Shown: positions 8,612 to 18,555 of the stretch, in pieces | How positions within the stretch are numbered: the first letter of the stretch is position 1 | How the letters are laid out: every line of letters starts with the position of its first letter | Source of the DNA: Desulfobulbaceae bacterium | GTDB taxonomy: Bacteria > Desulfobacterota > Desulfobulbia > Desulfobulbales > Desulfobulbaceae | Length of the DNA: 32,207 bases | Assembly: GCA_013201405.1 (NCBI GenBank) | Contig: JABMJC010000015.1 | Span: forward strand, 1 to 32,207 | Direction of reading: 5' to 3' | Made by a program: the position numbers and the translations under genes | Notes under the pieces: generated by a model | Databases searched by the model: none | Told to the model about the DNA's origin: nothing | The model's input: the letters and a program-made list of their open reading frames with translations, nothing else

Positions 8612-9382
8612 ATGGAACCTGTGGTTTACCTGTATGACGGCACTTTTGCCGGCATGCTCCATGCAATTGCCCGAGCCGTGAAGGATGGCGGTGCAGTGCA
8701 TGCCATTACCCCGACCCATCGCTATACACCCACCTTGTTTGATACGGTCATCACCCTGAAATGTGATGCCGATCAGGCAGACCGCCTCCTGCAGTATCTG
8801 CAGAACCTGCATCCCTTGGCTGCCAATCTGGCGGTCTATGCCTATCTCAGTGGGGAGGGCGGGGTGGAAATGCAGATGTATAGCTTTGTGCACCTGTGTC
8901 TGCGCCGTGGCAAACAGGCGCTCTCCTACGAAAGCCATAGCGCTGTTGCCCACTTAAAAGGGCTTTTTCATGCCGTTTCCCGCGAAGCGCACCGCTACAA
9001 GGGGCTGATCCGTTTCCGCATTCTGGCGGATGATTTGCAATACGGCCCCTTTGAACCCCACTACAACATCATTTCCCTGTGCGCCCGGCATTTTAGGCGG
9101 CGCTTGGCCGGGTGCCGCTGGCTCCTGCACGACCTGCAGCGCAATAGCGCGCTCTACTGGGATACCGTGGATTTACAGCCGGTGGAGGTGGATACTGATT
9201 TTGCCGCCTACGTGGCTCTGCACGGAGAAGTACCGGCGGCACAGCTGAGCGAGAACGAACAGGAGTACCAGCAGCTATGGCGCGCTTTTCATAGGGCCAT
9301 CAGCAACCCGGCCCGGCATAATCCGCAGTTACAACAACAGGGCATGCCGCAGCGCTACTGGAAATATCTCACCGAGATGTGA
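8612..9382 (+). CDS. DUF4130 / probable DNA metabolism protein, partner of the radical SAM enzyme (TIGR03915-like)
   Basis: A 256-aa cytoplasmic protein that starts one base after the radical SAM gene stop. It begins VVYLYDGTFAGMLHAIARA, the typical opening of the DUF4130 family, and has the conserved middle RFRILADDLQYGPFEPHYNI and end PQRYWKYLTEM. In many bacteria this protein carries an extra C-terminal uracil-DNA-glycosylase-like domain. Here the protein ends after the DUF4130 part, and no glycosylase gene is visible in the window. It contains no CX3CX2C motif. The tight pairing with the radical SAM gene suggests one function, probably DNA or RNA repair or modification, but the reaction is not established. 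Confidence 0.83.
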   Translation: MEPVVYLYDGTFAGMLHAIARAVKDGGAVHAITPTHRYTPTLFDTVITLKCDADQADRLLQYLQNLHPLAANLAVYAYLSGEGGVEMQMYSFVHLCLRRGKQALSYESHSAVAHLKGLFHAVSREAHRYKGLIRFRILADDLQYGPFEPHYNIISLCARHFRRRLAGCRWLLHDLQRNSALYWDTVDLQPVEVDTDFAAYVALHGEVPAAQLSENEQEYQQLWRAFHRAISNPARHNPQLQQQGMPQRYWKYLTEM

Positions 9383-9535
9383 GGTTGCGGGCCAAAGAGA
9401 GGAAGCCCCTTACCACAGCTCAGGACGAGCCAGAACGGGTACAAATGCGAGTGTTTGCGGTGTTTGTGCAGGGGGAAAACCGTTCAGGTGCATGGCCTGC
9501 CAGCCGAACGAATACGTGAGGGGGTAGTGCGGAAA

Positions 9536-9568
9536 GATAGGGCGGAAGATAGGGCGGAAGATAGGGCG
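9536..9568. repeat. 12-bp tandem repeat, about 2.75 copies
   Basis: The unit GATAGGGCGGAA occurs twice in full (9536-9547 and 9548-9559) and a third time in part. A degenerate copy precedes it. On the minus strand it encodes Pro-Pro-Tyr-Leu repeats inside the GNAT pseudogene, so it looks like a slippage expansion of a natural PPYP site. Confidence 0.85.
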
Positions 9569-9600
9569 CAGCAGGTTTGGCTTTGCAGCCAAACCTGCTG
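9569..9600. repeat. Perfect 13-bp inverted repeat with 6-base loop
   Basis: CAGCAGGTTTGGC (9569-9581) and its exact complement GCCAAACCTGCTG (9588-9600) flank TTTGCA. It directly abuts the 12-bp tandem repeat and lies in the GNAT pseudogene. No T-run follows on either strand, so it is not a standard terminator. Confidence 0.85.
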
Positions 9601-9809
9601 TAATAGGCTGAATCGCCATAGACAAAGACCAGGTCAAGGACCTTTTGCGCAAGCAGCGCAATGGCCACAGCCGCCACCACCGACCCTTCGTCTTTTGGAA
9701 AGGCGCTCAGGTACAGCTCGCGGATCTGTTCGCAGTCCTGTGCCTCTGCCGGGCAAATGCGGAGCATTGCGGTTTCATCACTGCACAATGCCAATGAATT
9801 TCAATGCCC

Positions 9810-12014
<2,205 letters not shown>

Positions 12015-12277
12015 GATTCACCTGATGTACTGGGTCCCTTTCATGTACGATCTGCCCCAAATGGCGTACTATGCCACTAAAATTACTTCTGTTTACTCCT
12101 ACAAAGGCTTATCCCGCAGTATAAACAAGTTGAGGTGAACAGGAAAGAAGAGCGGGCAAGCTAATGGAAATTTAACGCAAAATAATCAACATATTAATAT
12201 AAGATAGCTGATTATCCGCACCTGTGTCATTCCTGTCTGGAGCAGGGCATTCTTCCAACAGTCACAACAAGAGGGGT

Positions 12278-12640
12278 TCAGGCGGCTGCCCTGTATGTGG
12301 GTGCATCTGCTGCCATGTCCTGGTCGGCACCTTGCACAAGCATGGCATGGAAGTTGGCCCTGGCTTCACTTGAACCGATCACCGCCACCATATCCTTGCC
12401 CTGTAAGCGAAAGTCAGGCCCAGGATTGACCTGTACTGCACCACTGCGCAGTACCCCCACTACGGACACACCGGTTTGACTGCGGACACGCGCTTCAGCC
12501 AGACTTCTGCCTAGCAGCCCACAGCCTTCCTGTACACTGAACCATTCCAGATCGAAATTCTGTTCTGCGGTGCGCAACTGCGCCAGGGTCTTGTATTGCT
12601 GCAGCAGGTGTTCGCCTTGGTCCTTCAGTTGCAAAAATTC
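12278..12640 (-). pseudogene. Cut-off RCK-C (TrkA-C) domain of the Kef-type antiporter
   Basis: This stretch follows the TAG at 12641-12643 in the same frame with no further stop until 12278. Its translation (EFLQLKDQGEHLLQQY and onward) continues the antiporter into a normal TrkA-C domain: GRSLAEARVRSQTGVSVVGV, then NPGPDF and DMVAVIG. These are typical ligand-binding features of RCK-C domains in YbaL/KefB-like proteins. The ORF track calls a separate 118-aa ORF from a TTG codon, but no ribosome binding site is obvious there. The most economical reading is that one gene was split by a nonsense change (for example CAG to TAG), leaving the regulatory domain untranslated unless the stop is read through or re-initiation occurs. 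Confidence 0.75.
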
Positions 12641-14296
12641 CTAGCGGAGTGGTTCGGTGTGCTGGTGTACCTCCTGCACCGGCAGGCCCAGGTGTAAGAG
12701 GGCCTGTCGAGTTATTTCCAGACCAGCCTCAAATTCCGGATACACCAGATCCCGTACTTTGAGTTTGTCGAATACCGGCATGAATTCGGTATCAGCCAGG
12801 CGCGCCACCACCTGAATGGTTGGATTGTGCAAACGTGCATTGTGGATAATGGCCTGCGCCACTACCACCGCCGGAATGCTGACCACCAGCAGCACAGCCC
12901 TGGCTGTGTTGGCAGCCTCCAGCACCACCGCTTGGCTGGCATCGCCAAACACCACCTTGAACCCGGCCTCCTTGGCCATTTCCACCAGGCGTTGATCCAA
13001 TTCGATAATGACAAAAGGGATGTGCAACCCGTGGAGAATTTTAGCAATCTGCATGCCAATGCGGCCGCCACCGGCAATCACCACATGCTGTGCCAGTTCG
13101 TCGCTGGCAAAGTTAAAGCTACGCATGGGCTCCCTGCGCATGTGTCGTTTCTTGATTTCGTAGAGGCGGCTGGTTTGTCCGGAGAGCAGGGGAGTGAGCA
13201 TCATGGTGGCCACTGCGGTGGTAAGCACCAGGTTGTACAGTTCTGCGCTGATTGAGCCCGTTGACAGACCGATGCGCGCCAACACAAAGGTGAATTCGCC
13301 AATCTGGAAGAGACCCAGGCCCACGGCAATGGGAATGACATTGCCATAGTGGAACAGGCAGGCGATGGCGGCAAAAATAGCGACCTTGCCCATGGTCACC
13401 AGAAGAACCAGCAGGGTCACCATCCAAAGATGATCCACCAAAAAACGGGGATTCAGCAGCATACCCACCGAGGCGAAGAAGAGCAGGCCAAACACGTCGC
13501 GCAGTGGAATGACATCGCTGAGCGCCTGGTGACCATAGTCAGACTCAGTGAGCACCATGCCAGCGATAAAGGCGCCAAAGGCAAAGGACAGCCCAACCAG
13601 ATAGGTGGCGTAGCCAACACCCAGGCCAATGGCAATCACGGCCAGTAAAAACAGTTCTCGCGAACCTAGGGCTGCAATGTGCCTGAGTAGTACTGGCAGC
13701 ATTTTGGCGCCGAAAAACAGCATGCAGGCCAGAAAAAGTACTGTCTTGAGCAGGGCATAGCCCAGGGCAGGCAACCCGGCTGCCGGGTCGTTCATCATGG
13801 GCAGAAGAATCATCATCGGCACGACAGCCAGGTCCTGCACAATGAGCATGCCGATCATCACCTTACTGGAAAGGGTGCCCATCCAGCCCTGGTTCATCAG
13901 GGTTTTCAAAAGCACCATGGTGCTGGAGAGAGAGATCAGCGCGCCAAACCATACCGAGGCAGTCAAATCCCAACCCAGCAGGCGACCAATGCCCATGCCC
14001 AGCAGCATGGTCAGGAGGATTTGCAGGGGTGTGCCCACAAAGGCGATCACCTTCACTGGCTTCAAGTCTTTATAGGAAAATTCGAGCCCCAGGGCAAAGA
14101 GGAGCAGGGCCACGCCTATTTCTGCCAGCAGTTCAATTTCGTGAATTTCTTGGATGATGATGCCGCCGGTATGTGGGCCCAGAAGAATACCGGCCAGGAT
14201 GTAGCCAAGAATAAGCGGCTGATGCAGCCGCTGCATGATAAGGCCACAGAAAAATGCGGTGATAACCAGAATGATGATGTCGGCGGCAATGCCCAT
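12641..14296 (-). CDS. Kef-type K+/cation:proton antiporter (CPA2, YbaL-like), truncated after RCK-N by an in-frame TAG
   Basis: CPA2-family antiporter. About 12-13 membrane helices (residues 1-390 from this start) open with a helix and [18 protein letters not shown], typical of KefB/YbaL. A TrkA-N/RCK-N domain follows (from about residue 402) with the nucleotide-binding [11 protein letters not shown]. Translation ends at TAG after HQHTEPLR, exactly where homologues continue into an RCK-C domain; that domain is intact downstream in the same frame. Start choice is uncertain. The ATG at 14296 fits the family N-terminus and follows a terminator-like hairpin. A GTG at 14428 with GAGGT upstream would add 44 hydrophilic residues. 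Exporting K+ in exchange for H+ is the family role; the loss of RCK-C should alter gating. It is divergent from the TauE/SafE gene. Confidence 0.85.
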   Translation of the reverse strand: MGIAADIIILVITAFFCGLIMQRLHQPLILGYILAGILLGPHTGGIIIQEIHEIELLAEIGVALLLFALGLEFSYKDLKPVKVIAFVGTPLQILLTMLLGMGIGRLLGWDLTASVWFGALISLSSTMVLLKTLMNQGWMGTLSSKVMIGMLIVQDLAVVPMMILLPMMNDPAAGLPALGYALLKTVLFLACMLFFGAKMLPVLLRHIAALGSRELFLLAVIAIGLGVGYATYLVGLSFAFGAFIAGMVLTESDYGHQALSDVIPLRDVFGLLFFASVGMLLNPRFLVDHLWMVTLLVLLVTMGKVAIFAAIACLFHYGNVIPIAVGLGLFQIGEFTFVLARIGLSTGSISAELYNLVLTTAVATMMLTPLLSGQTSRLYEIKKRHMRREPMRSFNFASDELAQHVVIAGGGRIGMQIAKILHGLHIPFVIIELDQRLVEMAKEAGFKVVFGDASQAVVLEAANTARAVLLVVSIPAVVVAQAIIHNARLHNPTIQVVARLADTEFMPVFDKLKVRDLVYPEFEAGLEITRQALLHLGLPVQEVHQHTEPLR

Positions 14297-14431
14297 GAAA
14301 TACGTGCCCTGAAAGAAAAGAACCCGCGTGATGCGCGGGTGCATGTTGACAGGTGGCTCAAATCGACGTAAAAGTGGCAGATTGTGCATGCTCCGACCGT
14401 AATAGGCCGGAGCATTGTCTTTGGACACAAT
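14297..14431 (-). promoter_or_regulatory. Candidate structured leader (attenuator or riboswitch-like) of the Kef-type gene
   Basis: Read on the minus strand, ATTGTG (14431-14426) can pair with CACAAT (14386-14381) around an inner perfect stem ATGCTCCG/CGGAGCAT (14415-14408 with 14395-14388). The same ATTGT can instead pair with ACAAT at 14418-14414, which excludes the outer stem. About 40 bases later a terminator-like hairpin precedes the preferred ATG. Switchable pairing plus a terminator suggests control of transcription. No known riboswitch class was recognised and no antiterminator was found. If translation starts at GTG 14428, the structure lies inside the coding region instead. Confidence 0.4.
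14311..14340 (-). terminator. Terminator-like hairpin upstream of the Kef-type start
   Basis: On the minus strand ACCCGCG-CATCA-CGCGGGT forms a 7-bp GC-rich stem with a 5-base loop, followed by TCTTTTCTTTC. No minus-strand gene lies upstream that it could terminate, so it would act on the leader of the antiporter transcript. Confidence 0.5.
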
Positions 14432-14473
14432 ACCTCAATTTGGCCCAGCAATGCCAGAAATTTGCACAACTCT

Positions 14474-14496
14474 GGCTGGCAGGACAGCCGTTTTTT
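14474..14496 (+). terminator. Weak terminator-like hairpin upstream of the TauE/SafE gene
   Basis: GGCTG-GCAGGA-CAGCC is followed by G and six T residues on the plus strand, 45 bases before the ATG. No plus-strand gene lies upstream, so if real it would be a leader attenuator. The 5-bp stem makes this a weak call. Confidence 0.25.
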
Positions 14497-14541
14497 GAAT
14501 GCTAGCCTGTTTGGGCCCATGCAGTGAATAGGAGTGGAATA

Positions 14542-15345
14542 ATGGGTTTGGAACTGATTATCACCTACTTGGTTGTTGGTCTCATTGCCGGTGTGCTGGC
14601 AGGCCTGCTGGGTGTGGGTGGGGGCGTGGTGATCGTGCCCATGCTGGTTTTTTGCTTCACCCGCCAGAGCGTACAGTTTGAAGTGATGATGCACCTGGCC
14701 CTGGGCACCTCTCTGGCCAGTATCATCTTCACCTCCATCTCCAGCTTCATGGCTCATCATCGCCGGGGCGCGGTGGATTGGGAAATTGTCCGCCGCATTG
14801 TGCTGGGTATTCTTTTAGGCACCTTTTTGGGTGGCTTTGTTGCAGCCAGGTTGTCCACTGGTTTTCTCAAGGTGTTTTTCTGTATCTTCCTCTACATCGT
14901 GGCCACCCAGATGATCCTCAACAAAAAACCCAAGCCAACCAGGGAGTTGCCTGGTCGCGGCGGCATGTTTGGCATGGGGTCGCTCATTGGTGTGGTTTCC
15001 AGCCTGGTGGGTATTGGCGGTGGCTCACTTTCCGTGCCCTTTATGCTCTTTTGCAATGTCAGCGCGCACCGCGCCGTGGGCACCTCGGCTGCCATTGGTC
15101 TACCCATTGCCATTGCCGGTGCCTTGAGCTATCTGATCAACGGCATTGGCGTTGCAGACCGTCCGCCACTGAGCTGGGGCTATATCTATCTTCCTGCCTT
15201 CATTGGTATTGTGTGTGCCAGCGTGCTGACTGCACCCCTGGGAGCCAAACTGGCCCATGCCCTGCCTGTGGATAAACTCAAGCGTCTCTTTGCCATTTTC
15301 CTCTACATCGTGGCTACCCGCATGCTCTGGTCGCTCTTGCATTGA
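14542..15345 (+). CDS. TauE/SafE (TSUP) family transporter
   Basis: A 267-aa membrane protein of the TauE/SafE anion-exporter family, members of which move sulfite, sulfoacetate or other organic sulfur anions. The two internally related halves each carry the family glycine motif: AGLLGVGGGVVIVPM near the N-terminus and SSLVGIGGGSLSVPF in the second half. About eight membrane helices are visible. The ATG at 14542 has AGGAGTGG upstream and was preferred over the GTG at 14524 used by the track. The gene diverges from the Kef-type gene. The substrate cannot be deduced; sulfite or a related anion would suit a sulfur-metabolising host. Confidence 0.9.
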   Translation: MGLELIITYLVVGLIAGVLAGLLGVGGGVVIVPMLVFCFTRQSVQFEVMMHLALGTSLASIIFTSISSFMAHHRRGAVDWEIVRRIVLGILLGTFLGGFVAARLSTGFLKVFFCIFLYIVATQMILNKKPKPTRELPGRGGMFGMGSLIGVVSSLVGIGGGSLSVPFMLFCNVSAHRAVGTSAAIGLPIAIAGALSYLINGIGVADRPPLSWGYIYLPAFIGIVCASVLTAPLGAKLAHALPVDKLKRLFAIFLYIVATRMLWSLLH

Positions 15346-15480
15346 TGGCCCACAGTTGTGGTCTGCACACCATTGAACAACAATGGAGAGCTGTTGGGTG
15401 GGGCTGGAGCATGTACAACCAACAGCTCTCCGTGGTCGCCTTAGATAACACCATGGAGAAAAAGACTGTTTTCAGGTCTT
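15346..15480. repeat. Cluster of inverted repeats after the TauE/SafE gene
   Basis: CCATTG/CAATGG (15370-15375 and 15381-15386) overlaps a perfect 13-bp pair GGAGAGCTGTTGG (15385-15397) and CCAACAGCTCTCC (15419-15431) with a 21-base loop. A small palindrome CCACAGTTGTGG lies just after the stop codon. A weaker AAGAC/GTCTT hairpin follows near 15465-15482. The first two share bases 15385-15386 and so compete slightly. No long T-run follows, so a standard terminator is not proven. Confidence 0.6.
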
Positions 15481-16127
15481 GTTAAGATCAGCCAACAAGA
15501 TCAGTCACAAGACCGCCAAGTTGCCTGTAACAACTCGGCTGCAGCAAGCTGGCATCCTTCAATTTAATATCCTTCTGCCCATTTTCTCCGTGTTCTCTCC
15601 TTGTTGAAACGTAGTGTGGCTTGCATACGTGAACCTTCTTTGCTTCCTCCAGGCCGCATGCAGGCCGCAAGTACTGTATAGAGACAGTATAATCCACGGA
15701 TGCTTTGCCCAAGTTTCCACATCCTGCACAGCCAGTTTCTTTGCACTAAGATCATGGAGTTAAAAAGCAAGCCAGGCACAGGAGAGGAAAAAAGACAAAA
15801 AACATGATGCAAGTGGTGGCAGGCCTGGGAATGCAGGTAATGCTGTTGTCTGCTTGCCAGGGTAAACAGCCGCAGCCTGATATGGACCTGTGTACTGAAG
15901 CTGGCAAAGGAGCGTTTTTTAAAGTCTTGCCTGTTTCAGCATGTGTTCTTGCTGATTTTTTACAGCAATCAATGTATTTCTGTTGTTTTTTAGGTAGATT
16001 TCACCATTTTTTATAGTGAATGCCAGGTGCTAGCTTGCCTAGAATGAAAAACAATCTATTGTATGTGGGAAATCCGCTCATGCGGTAAGATTTTGGTGAA
16101 TCAATAAATAGTGCTAAGAGGTGTACC
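15481..16127. other. Gene-poor stretch before the repeat protein
   Basis: The short ORFs here (15488-15712 minus, 15564-15812 minus, 15804-16016 plus) have no recognisable domain and no convincing ribosome binding site. A 6-bp inverted repeat TACTGT-ATAGAG-ACAGTA lies at 15672-15689. The last 100 bases are AT-rich and probably hold the promoter of the downstream gene. Nothing else is supported. Confidence 0.6.
16035..16062 (+). promoter_or_regulatory. Possible sigma-70 promoter for the repeat protein gene
   Basis: TTGCCT and TATTGT are separated by 16 bases, about 65 bases before the ATG. The match to consensus is moderate. Confidence 0.3.
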
Positions 16128-16901
16128 ATGAAAACACGGAAAAAGGTAATTCTGACTTCTGTCCTGGCAGCCACTTTTGTTTTAGCAGGCGGCTACGCTG
16201 CTGCGGAAGAAACCACCACCTGGAAACAGGCAGGGAGCGAAATAAAGGAAGCTGGTTCCCAGGTTAAAGATGCTGCAGGCGCAGTAGTCGATGCCACGGT
16301 TGATTCCAGCAAAAAGGCTTGGGACAAGGTGAGCACTACCACTGGTGATGCCGTGAATGCTGTTCAGGAAAAGAGTTCAGCCGCATGGGAAAAGACCAAG
16401 GAAGAGGCCAGGGAAGCAAAGGAAAACATCAAGGATGCTGGTCAGGAAGCCAAGGTAAAGAGTGAAAGGGCCGTAGAAAAGACCAAAGAAGCTGGCCAGG
16501 AAGCCAAGGCAAAGACTGAAAGGGCCGTAGAAAAGGCTGAGGTTAAACACCAGAAAGCTGTAGAAAAGGCCGAAGCTAAAAGCAAGGAAGCCGTAGAAAA
16601 GACCAAAGAAGCCGGCCAGGAGGCCAAGGCCAAAACTGAAGATGCGGTAGAGAAGGTCGAAGCCAAGACTGAAAAGGCCGTAGAAAAGGCTGAAGCTCAA
16701 AGCAAGGAAGCTGTAGAAAAGACCAAAGAAGCCGGCCAGGAGGCCAAGGCCAAAGCTGAAGATGCAGTCGAGAAGGCCGAGGCCAAGACTGAAGATGCGG
16801 TAGAGAAGGCCGAGGCTGAGAGCAAGAAAGCTGCAGAAGAAACCAAGGAAGCGGTAGACAAGGTCAGGGCTGAGGTCCACGAAGCCACTGCCCCCAAATG
16901 A
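16128..16901 (+). CDS. Secreted Lys/Glu/Ala-rich repeat protein (LEA- or apolipoprotein-like coiled helix)
   Basis: A 257-aa protein with a clear signal peptide: basic MKTRKK, a hydrophobic stretch, and a likely cut after GGYAAA near residue 26. The rest is almost entirely charged amphipathic helix. Residues 119-238 form three 40-aa repeats, each an 18-aa unit (TKEAGQEAKAKTEDAVEK type) followed by two 11-aa units (AEAKSKEAVEK type). The 11-residue period is typical of group 3 LEA proteins and apolipoprotein-like helices. The upstream part is a more diverged version. Ribosome binding site AGAGGT precedes the ATG. It ends before a strong bidirectional terminator. Likely periplasmic or envelope-associated, perhaps a stress or desiccation protectant or a lipid-binding helix; the function is inference. 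No cysteine or catalytic motif is present. Confidence 0.85.
   Translation: MKTRKKVILTSVLAATFVLAGGYAAAEETTTWKQAGSEIKEAGSQVKDAAGAVVDATVDSSKKAWDKVSTTTGDAVNAVQEKSSAAWEKTKEEAREAKENIKDAGQEAKVKSERAVEKTKEAGQEAKAKTERAVEKAEVKHQKAVEKAEAKSKEAVEKTKEAGQEAKAKTEDAVEKVEAKTEKAVEKAEAQSKEAVEKTKEAGQEAKAKAEDAVEKAEAKTEDAVEKAEAESKKAAEETKEAVDKVRAEVHEATAPK
16482..16841. repeat. Three tandem 120-bp repeats
   Basis: Copies start at 16482, 16602 and 16722, each opening with ACCAAAGAAGC. They encode three 40-residue units of the repeat protein and are highly similar at DNA level, so copy number may vary between strains. Confidence 0.9.
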
Positions 16902-16984
16902 TCGGCGCAGAGGAGCGGATGATCACCGCCCTTGTTTTTATATAGTACCTGTCATCTCCTTGGGTGAATCGCTTGAGGAGATGG

Positions 16985-17027
16985 AAAAAATCGAGGCCTG
17001 AAGCGCATTGCGTTTCAGGCCTTTTTT
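16985..17027. terminator. Bidirectional intrinsic terminator
   Basis: GGCCTGAAGCGC-ATT-GCGTTTCAGGCC (16995-17021) forms a 12-bp stem with one G-T pair, followed by six T on the plus strand. On the minus strand a T6 run (16990-16985) follows after four bases. It separates the plus-strand repeat protein from the minus-strand metallo-beta-lactamase gene. Confidence 0.85.
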
Positions 17028-17109
17028 CATACATGGGCTCAAGGGCGCTGCGACAGGTTCGTGGAGCAAAATCTTACCCGCAGCCAAGCCGCAGCGATTA
17101 TAAAAACGC

Positions 17110-18495
17110 CTACAGAATGTGGCTGCTGTGCGCTTCCGGTAGGATCACCTCGGTGTTGCCCAACAGTTCGGCAAAACCCTGCATGATGCTCTCTTCACCG
17201 TGCACCAAAAAGGTGCGTGCAGGAGCGGCTTGTGCATGCCAGGTGAGCAGTTCCTGTTGATCGGCATGGGCGGAGAAACCATTGATGGTGTGGATGCTGG
17301 CATTGACCGCGATCTCTTCCTGGAAAATACGTACTTCATCTGCGCCGTCGATAATGGTGCGGGCCAGGGTGCCCTGGGCGGCAAATCCGACAAAGACCAC
17401 AGCAGCTTCGGGCTTCCACAGGTTGTTGCGCAGGTGGTGGCGAATGCGGCCACCAGTGGCCATGCCCGAACCAGCGATAATCACCACGCCATCCATATTT
17501 TTCAAAGCCATGGAATCGGCTGCCTCGCGCGAATAGTGTAAACTAGGCAGGGAAAAGGGATCGCGGCCAGTCATTAGCACCTGCCAGGTTTCCTCGTCAA
17601 AACACTCGGGATGCCTGCGAAAAATTTCAGTGGCTGAAATGGCCATGGGCGAATCCAGATATACCCTGAGGTTGACAGGCAAAGCACCCTGTTCCACACC
17701 CTCGCGCAGGTAATAGAGAATTTCCTGGCTGCGTTCCAAGGCAAAACTGGGGATGAGTACGTTACCGTGGCGGGCAACGGTGGTGTTGATGGCTGTAAAG
17801 AGTTCGTCAATCGATTGCTTGAGATCCTTGTGCCGACGGTTGCCATAGGTGGTTTCCATCACCACCACGTCGGCATGGGGAGCCCGGGCCGGGTCGGGCA
17901 TAATGGCCCGGTCGCTGGAGCCGAGGTCACCGGAAAAAAGCACGCTGCGCTTTTGGCCATTTTCTTCCAGCTGCAGCAAAATACAGGCCGAACCCAGGAT
18001 GTGCCCGGCATCGTAAAAGGTGACAGCAATGCCCGGGGCAAGCTGGTGCGGTTTTTCCCAGCGAGCAATATCCACAAAAAAATCGAACACATTGAGCGCA
18101 TCCACCGTGGTGTAGAGTGGTTCTACCGGTGGACCCGGATTTTTCCGTTTGGCTGCCTTGTAGTTCTGGTACTTGGCATCTTCCTCCTGAATCTTGGCCG
18201 AATCCAGCAAAACCAGTCTAGTCAGTTCCCTGGTGGCTGAGGTGCACAGAACCCGGCCGGCAAACCCCTGTTTGACCAAAAGGGGAATACGACCACAGTG
18301 ATCCAGATGCGCATGGGTGAGCAAAAGAAAATCGATGCTGGCCGGGTCAAAACCAAAGTCATTGGCATTTTCTTCAGCAAGGGCCCGGCTGCCCTGGTAC
18401 AGGCCACAGTCGATGAGGATATTTTTGCCATTGCATGTCACCATGTGGCAGGAGCCGGTAACGCTTCTGGCTGCACCATGAAATGATATCTGCAT
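17110..18495 (-). CDS. Beta-CASP metallo-beta-lactamase (RNA-processing exonuclease type)
   Basis: A 461-aa metallo-hydrolase of the beta-CASP family, members of which cut RNA. The zinc motif THAHLDH is at about residues 60-66, with a later FSGDLG aspartate and the beta-CASP region around ETTYGNR. The RMMBL-type tail has GFSAHADQQELLTW and FLVHGEE. The start was moved from the track (18549) to the ATG at 18495, because family proteins begin at MQISFHGAARSVTGSCH and GAGAG lies upstream. It is the last gene of the minus-strand run and ends near a strong terminator. The exact RNA target is unknown; CPSF73-like or Ysh1-like are other names for the family. Confidence 0.92.
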   Translation of the reverse strand: MQISFHGAARSVTGSCHMVTCNGKNILIDCGLYQGSRALAEENANDFGFDPASIDFLLLTHAHLDHCGRIPLLVKQGFAGRVLCTSATRELTRLVLLDSAKIQEEDAKYQNYKAAKRKNPGPPVEPLYTTVDALNVFDFFVDIARWEKPHQLAPGIAVTFYDAGHILGSACILLQLEENGQKRSVLFSGDLGSSDRAIMPDPARAPHADVVVMETTYGNRRHKDLKQSIDELFTAINTTVARHGNVLIPSFALERSQEILYYLREGVEQGALPVNLRVYLDSPMAISATEIFRRHPECFDEETWQVLMTGRDPFSLPSLHYSREAADSMALKNMDGVVIIAGSGMATGGRIRHHLRNNLWKPEAAVVFVGFAAQGTLARTIIDGADEVRIFQEEIAVNASIHTINGFSAHADQQELLTWHAQAAPARTFLVHGEESIMQGFAELLGNTEVILPEAHSSHIL

Positions 18496-18555
18496 AGATT
18501 TTCTCTCGATCTTGATAAAGAATTGGATTCGGACCGGCCTTTGTGTCAACAGCGC

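Larger units (their letters stand above)
9410..9767 (-). pseudogene. Decayed GNAT-type N-acetyltransferase
   Basis: Two overlapping minus-strand frames together look like the ends of one GNAT acetyltransferase. Frame one begins MLRICPAEAQDCEQIRELY, a typical GNAT start, then jumps at once to VFVYGDSAYYSRFG, the typical late GNAT motif. The central acetyl-CoA binding part, roughly 80-90 residues, is therefore missing. The natural C-terminus (YPLTYSFGWQAMHLNGF through LARPELW) continues only in the neighbouring frame. The frame change lies in a 12-bp tandem repeat: the last copy, read on the minus strand, has CTTT where the others have CTT, so one extra base breaks the gene. It lies downstream of ppk1 on the same strand. 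The exact 5' end is uncertain (an upstream ATG exists at 9794). Family assignment is from motif memory. Confidence 0.62.

Noticed and set aside
15672-15689. TACTGT-N6-ACAGTA palindrome resembling a LexA box
   Set aside because: The spacing between CTGT and ACAG is six, not eight, and no SOS gene follows.
15488-16016. Small ORFs of 70-82 aa in the gene-poor stretch
   Set aside because: No recognisable domain, unusual composition, overlapping opposite-strand candidates and no good start signals.
16377-16880. 167-aa minus-strand Leu/Phe/Gly-rich ORF opposite the repeat protein
   Set aside because: It mirrors the 120-bp repeats and has no ribosome binding site; the plus strand has a signal peptide and start signals.
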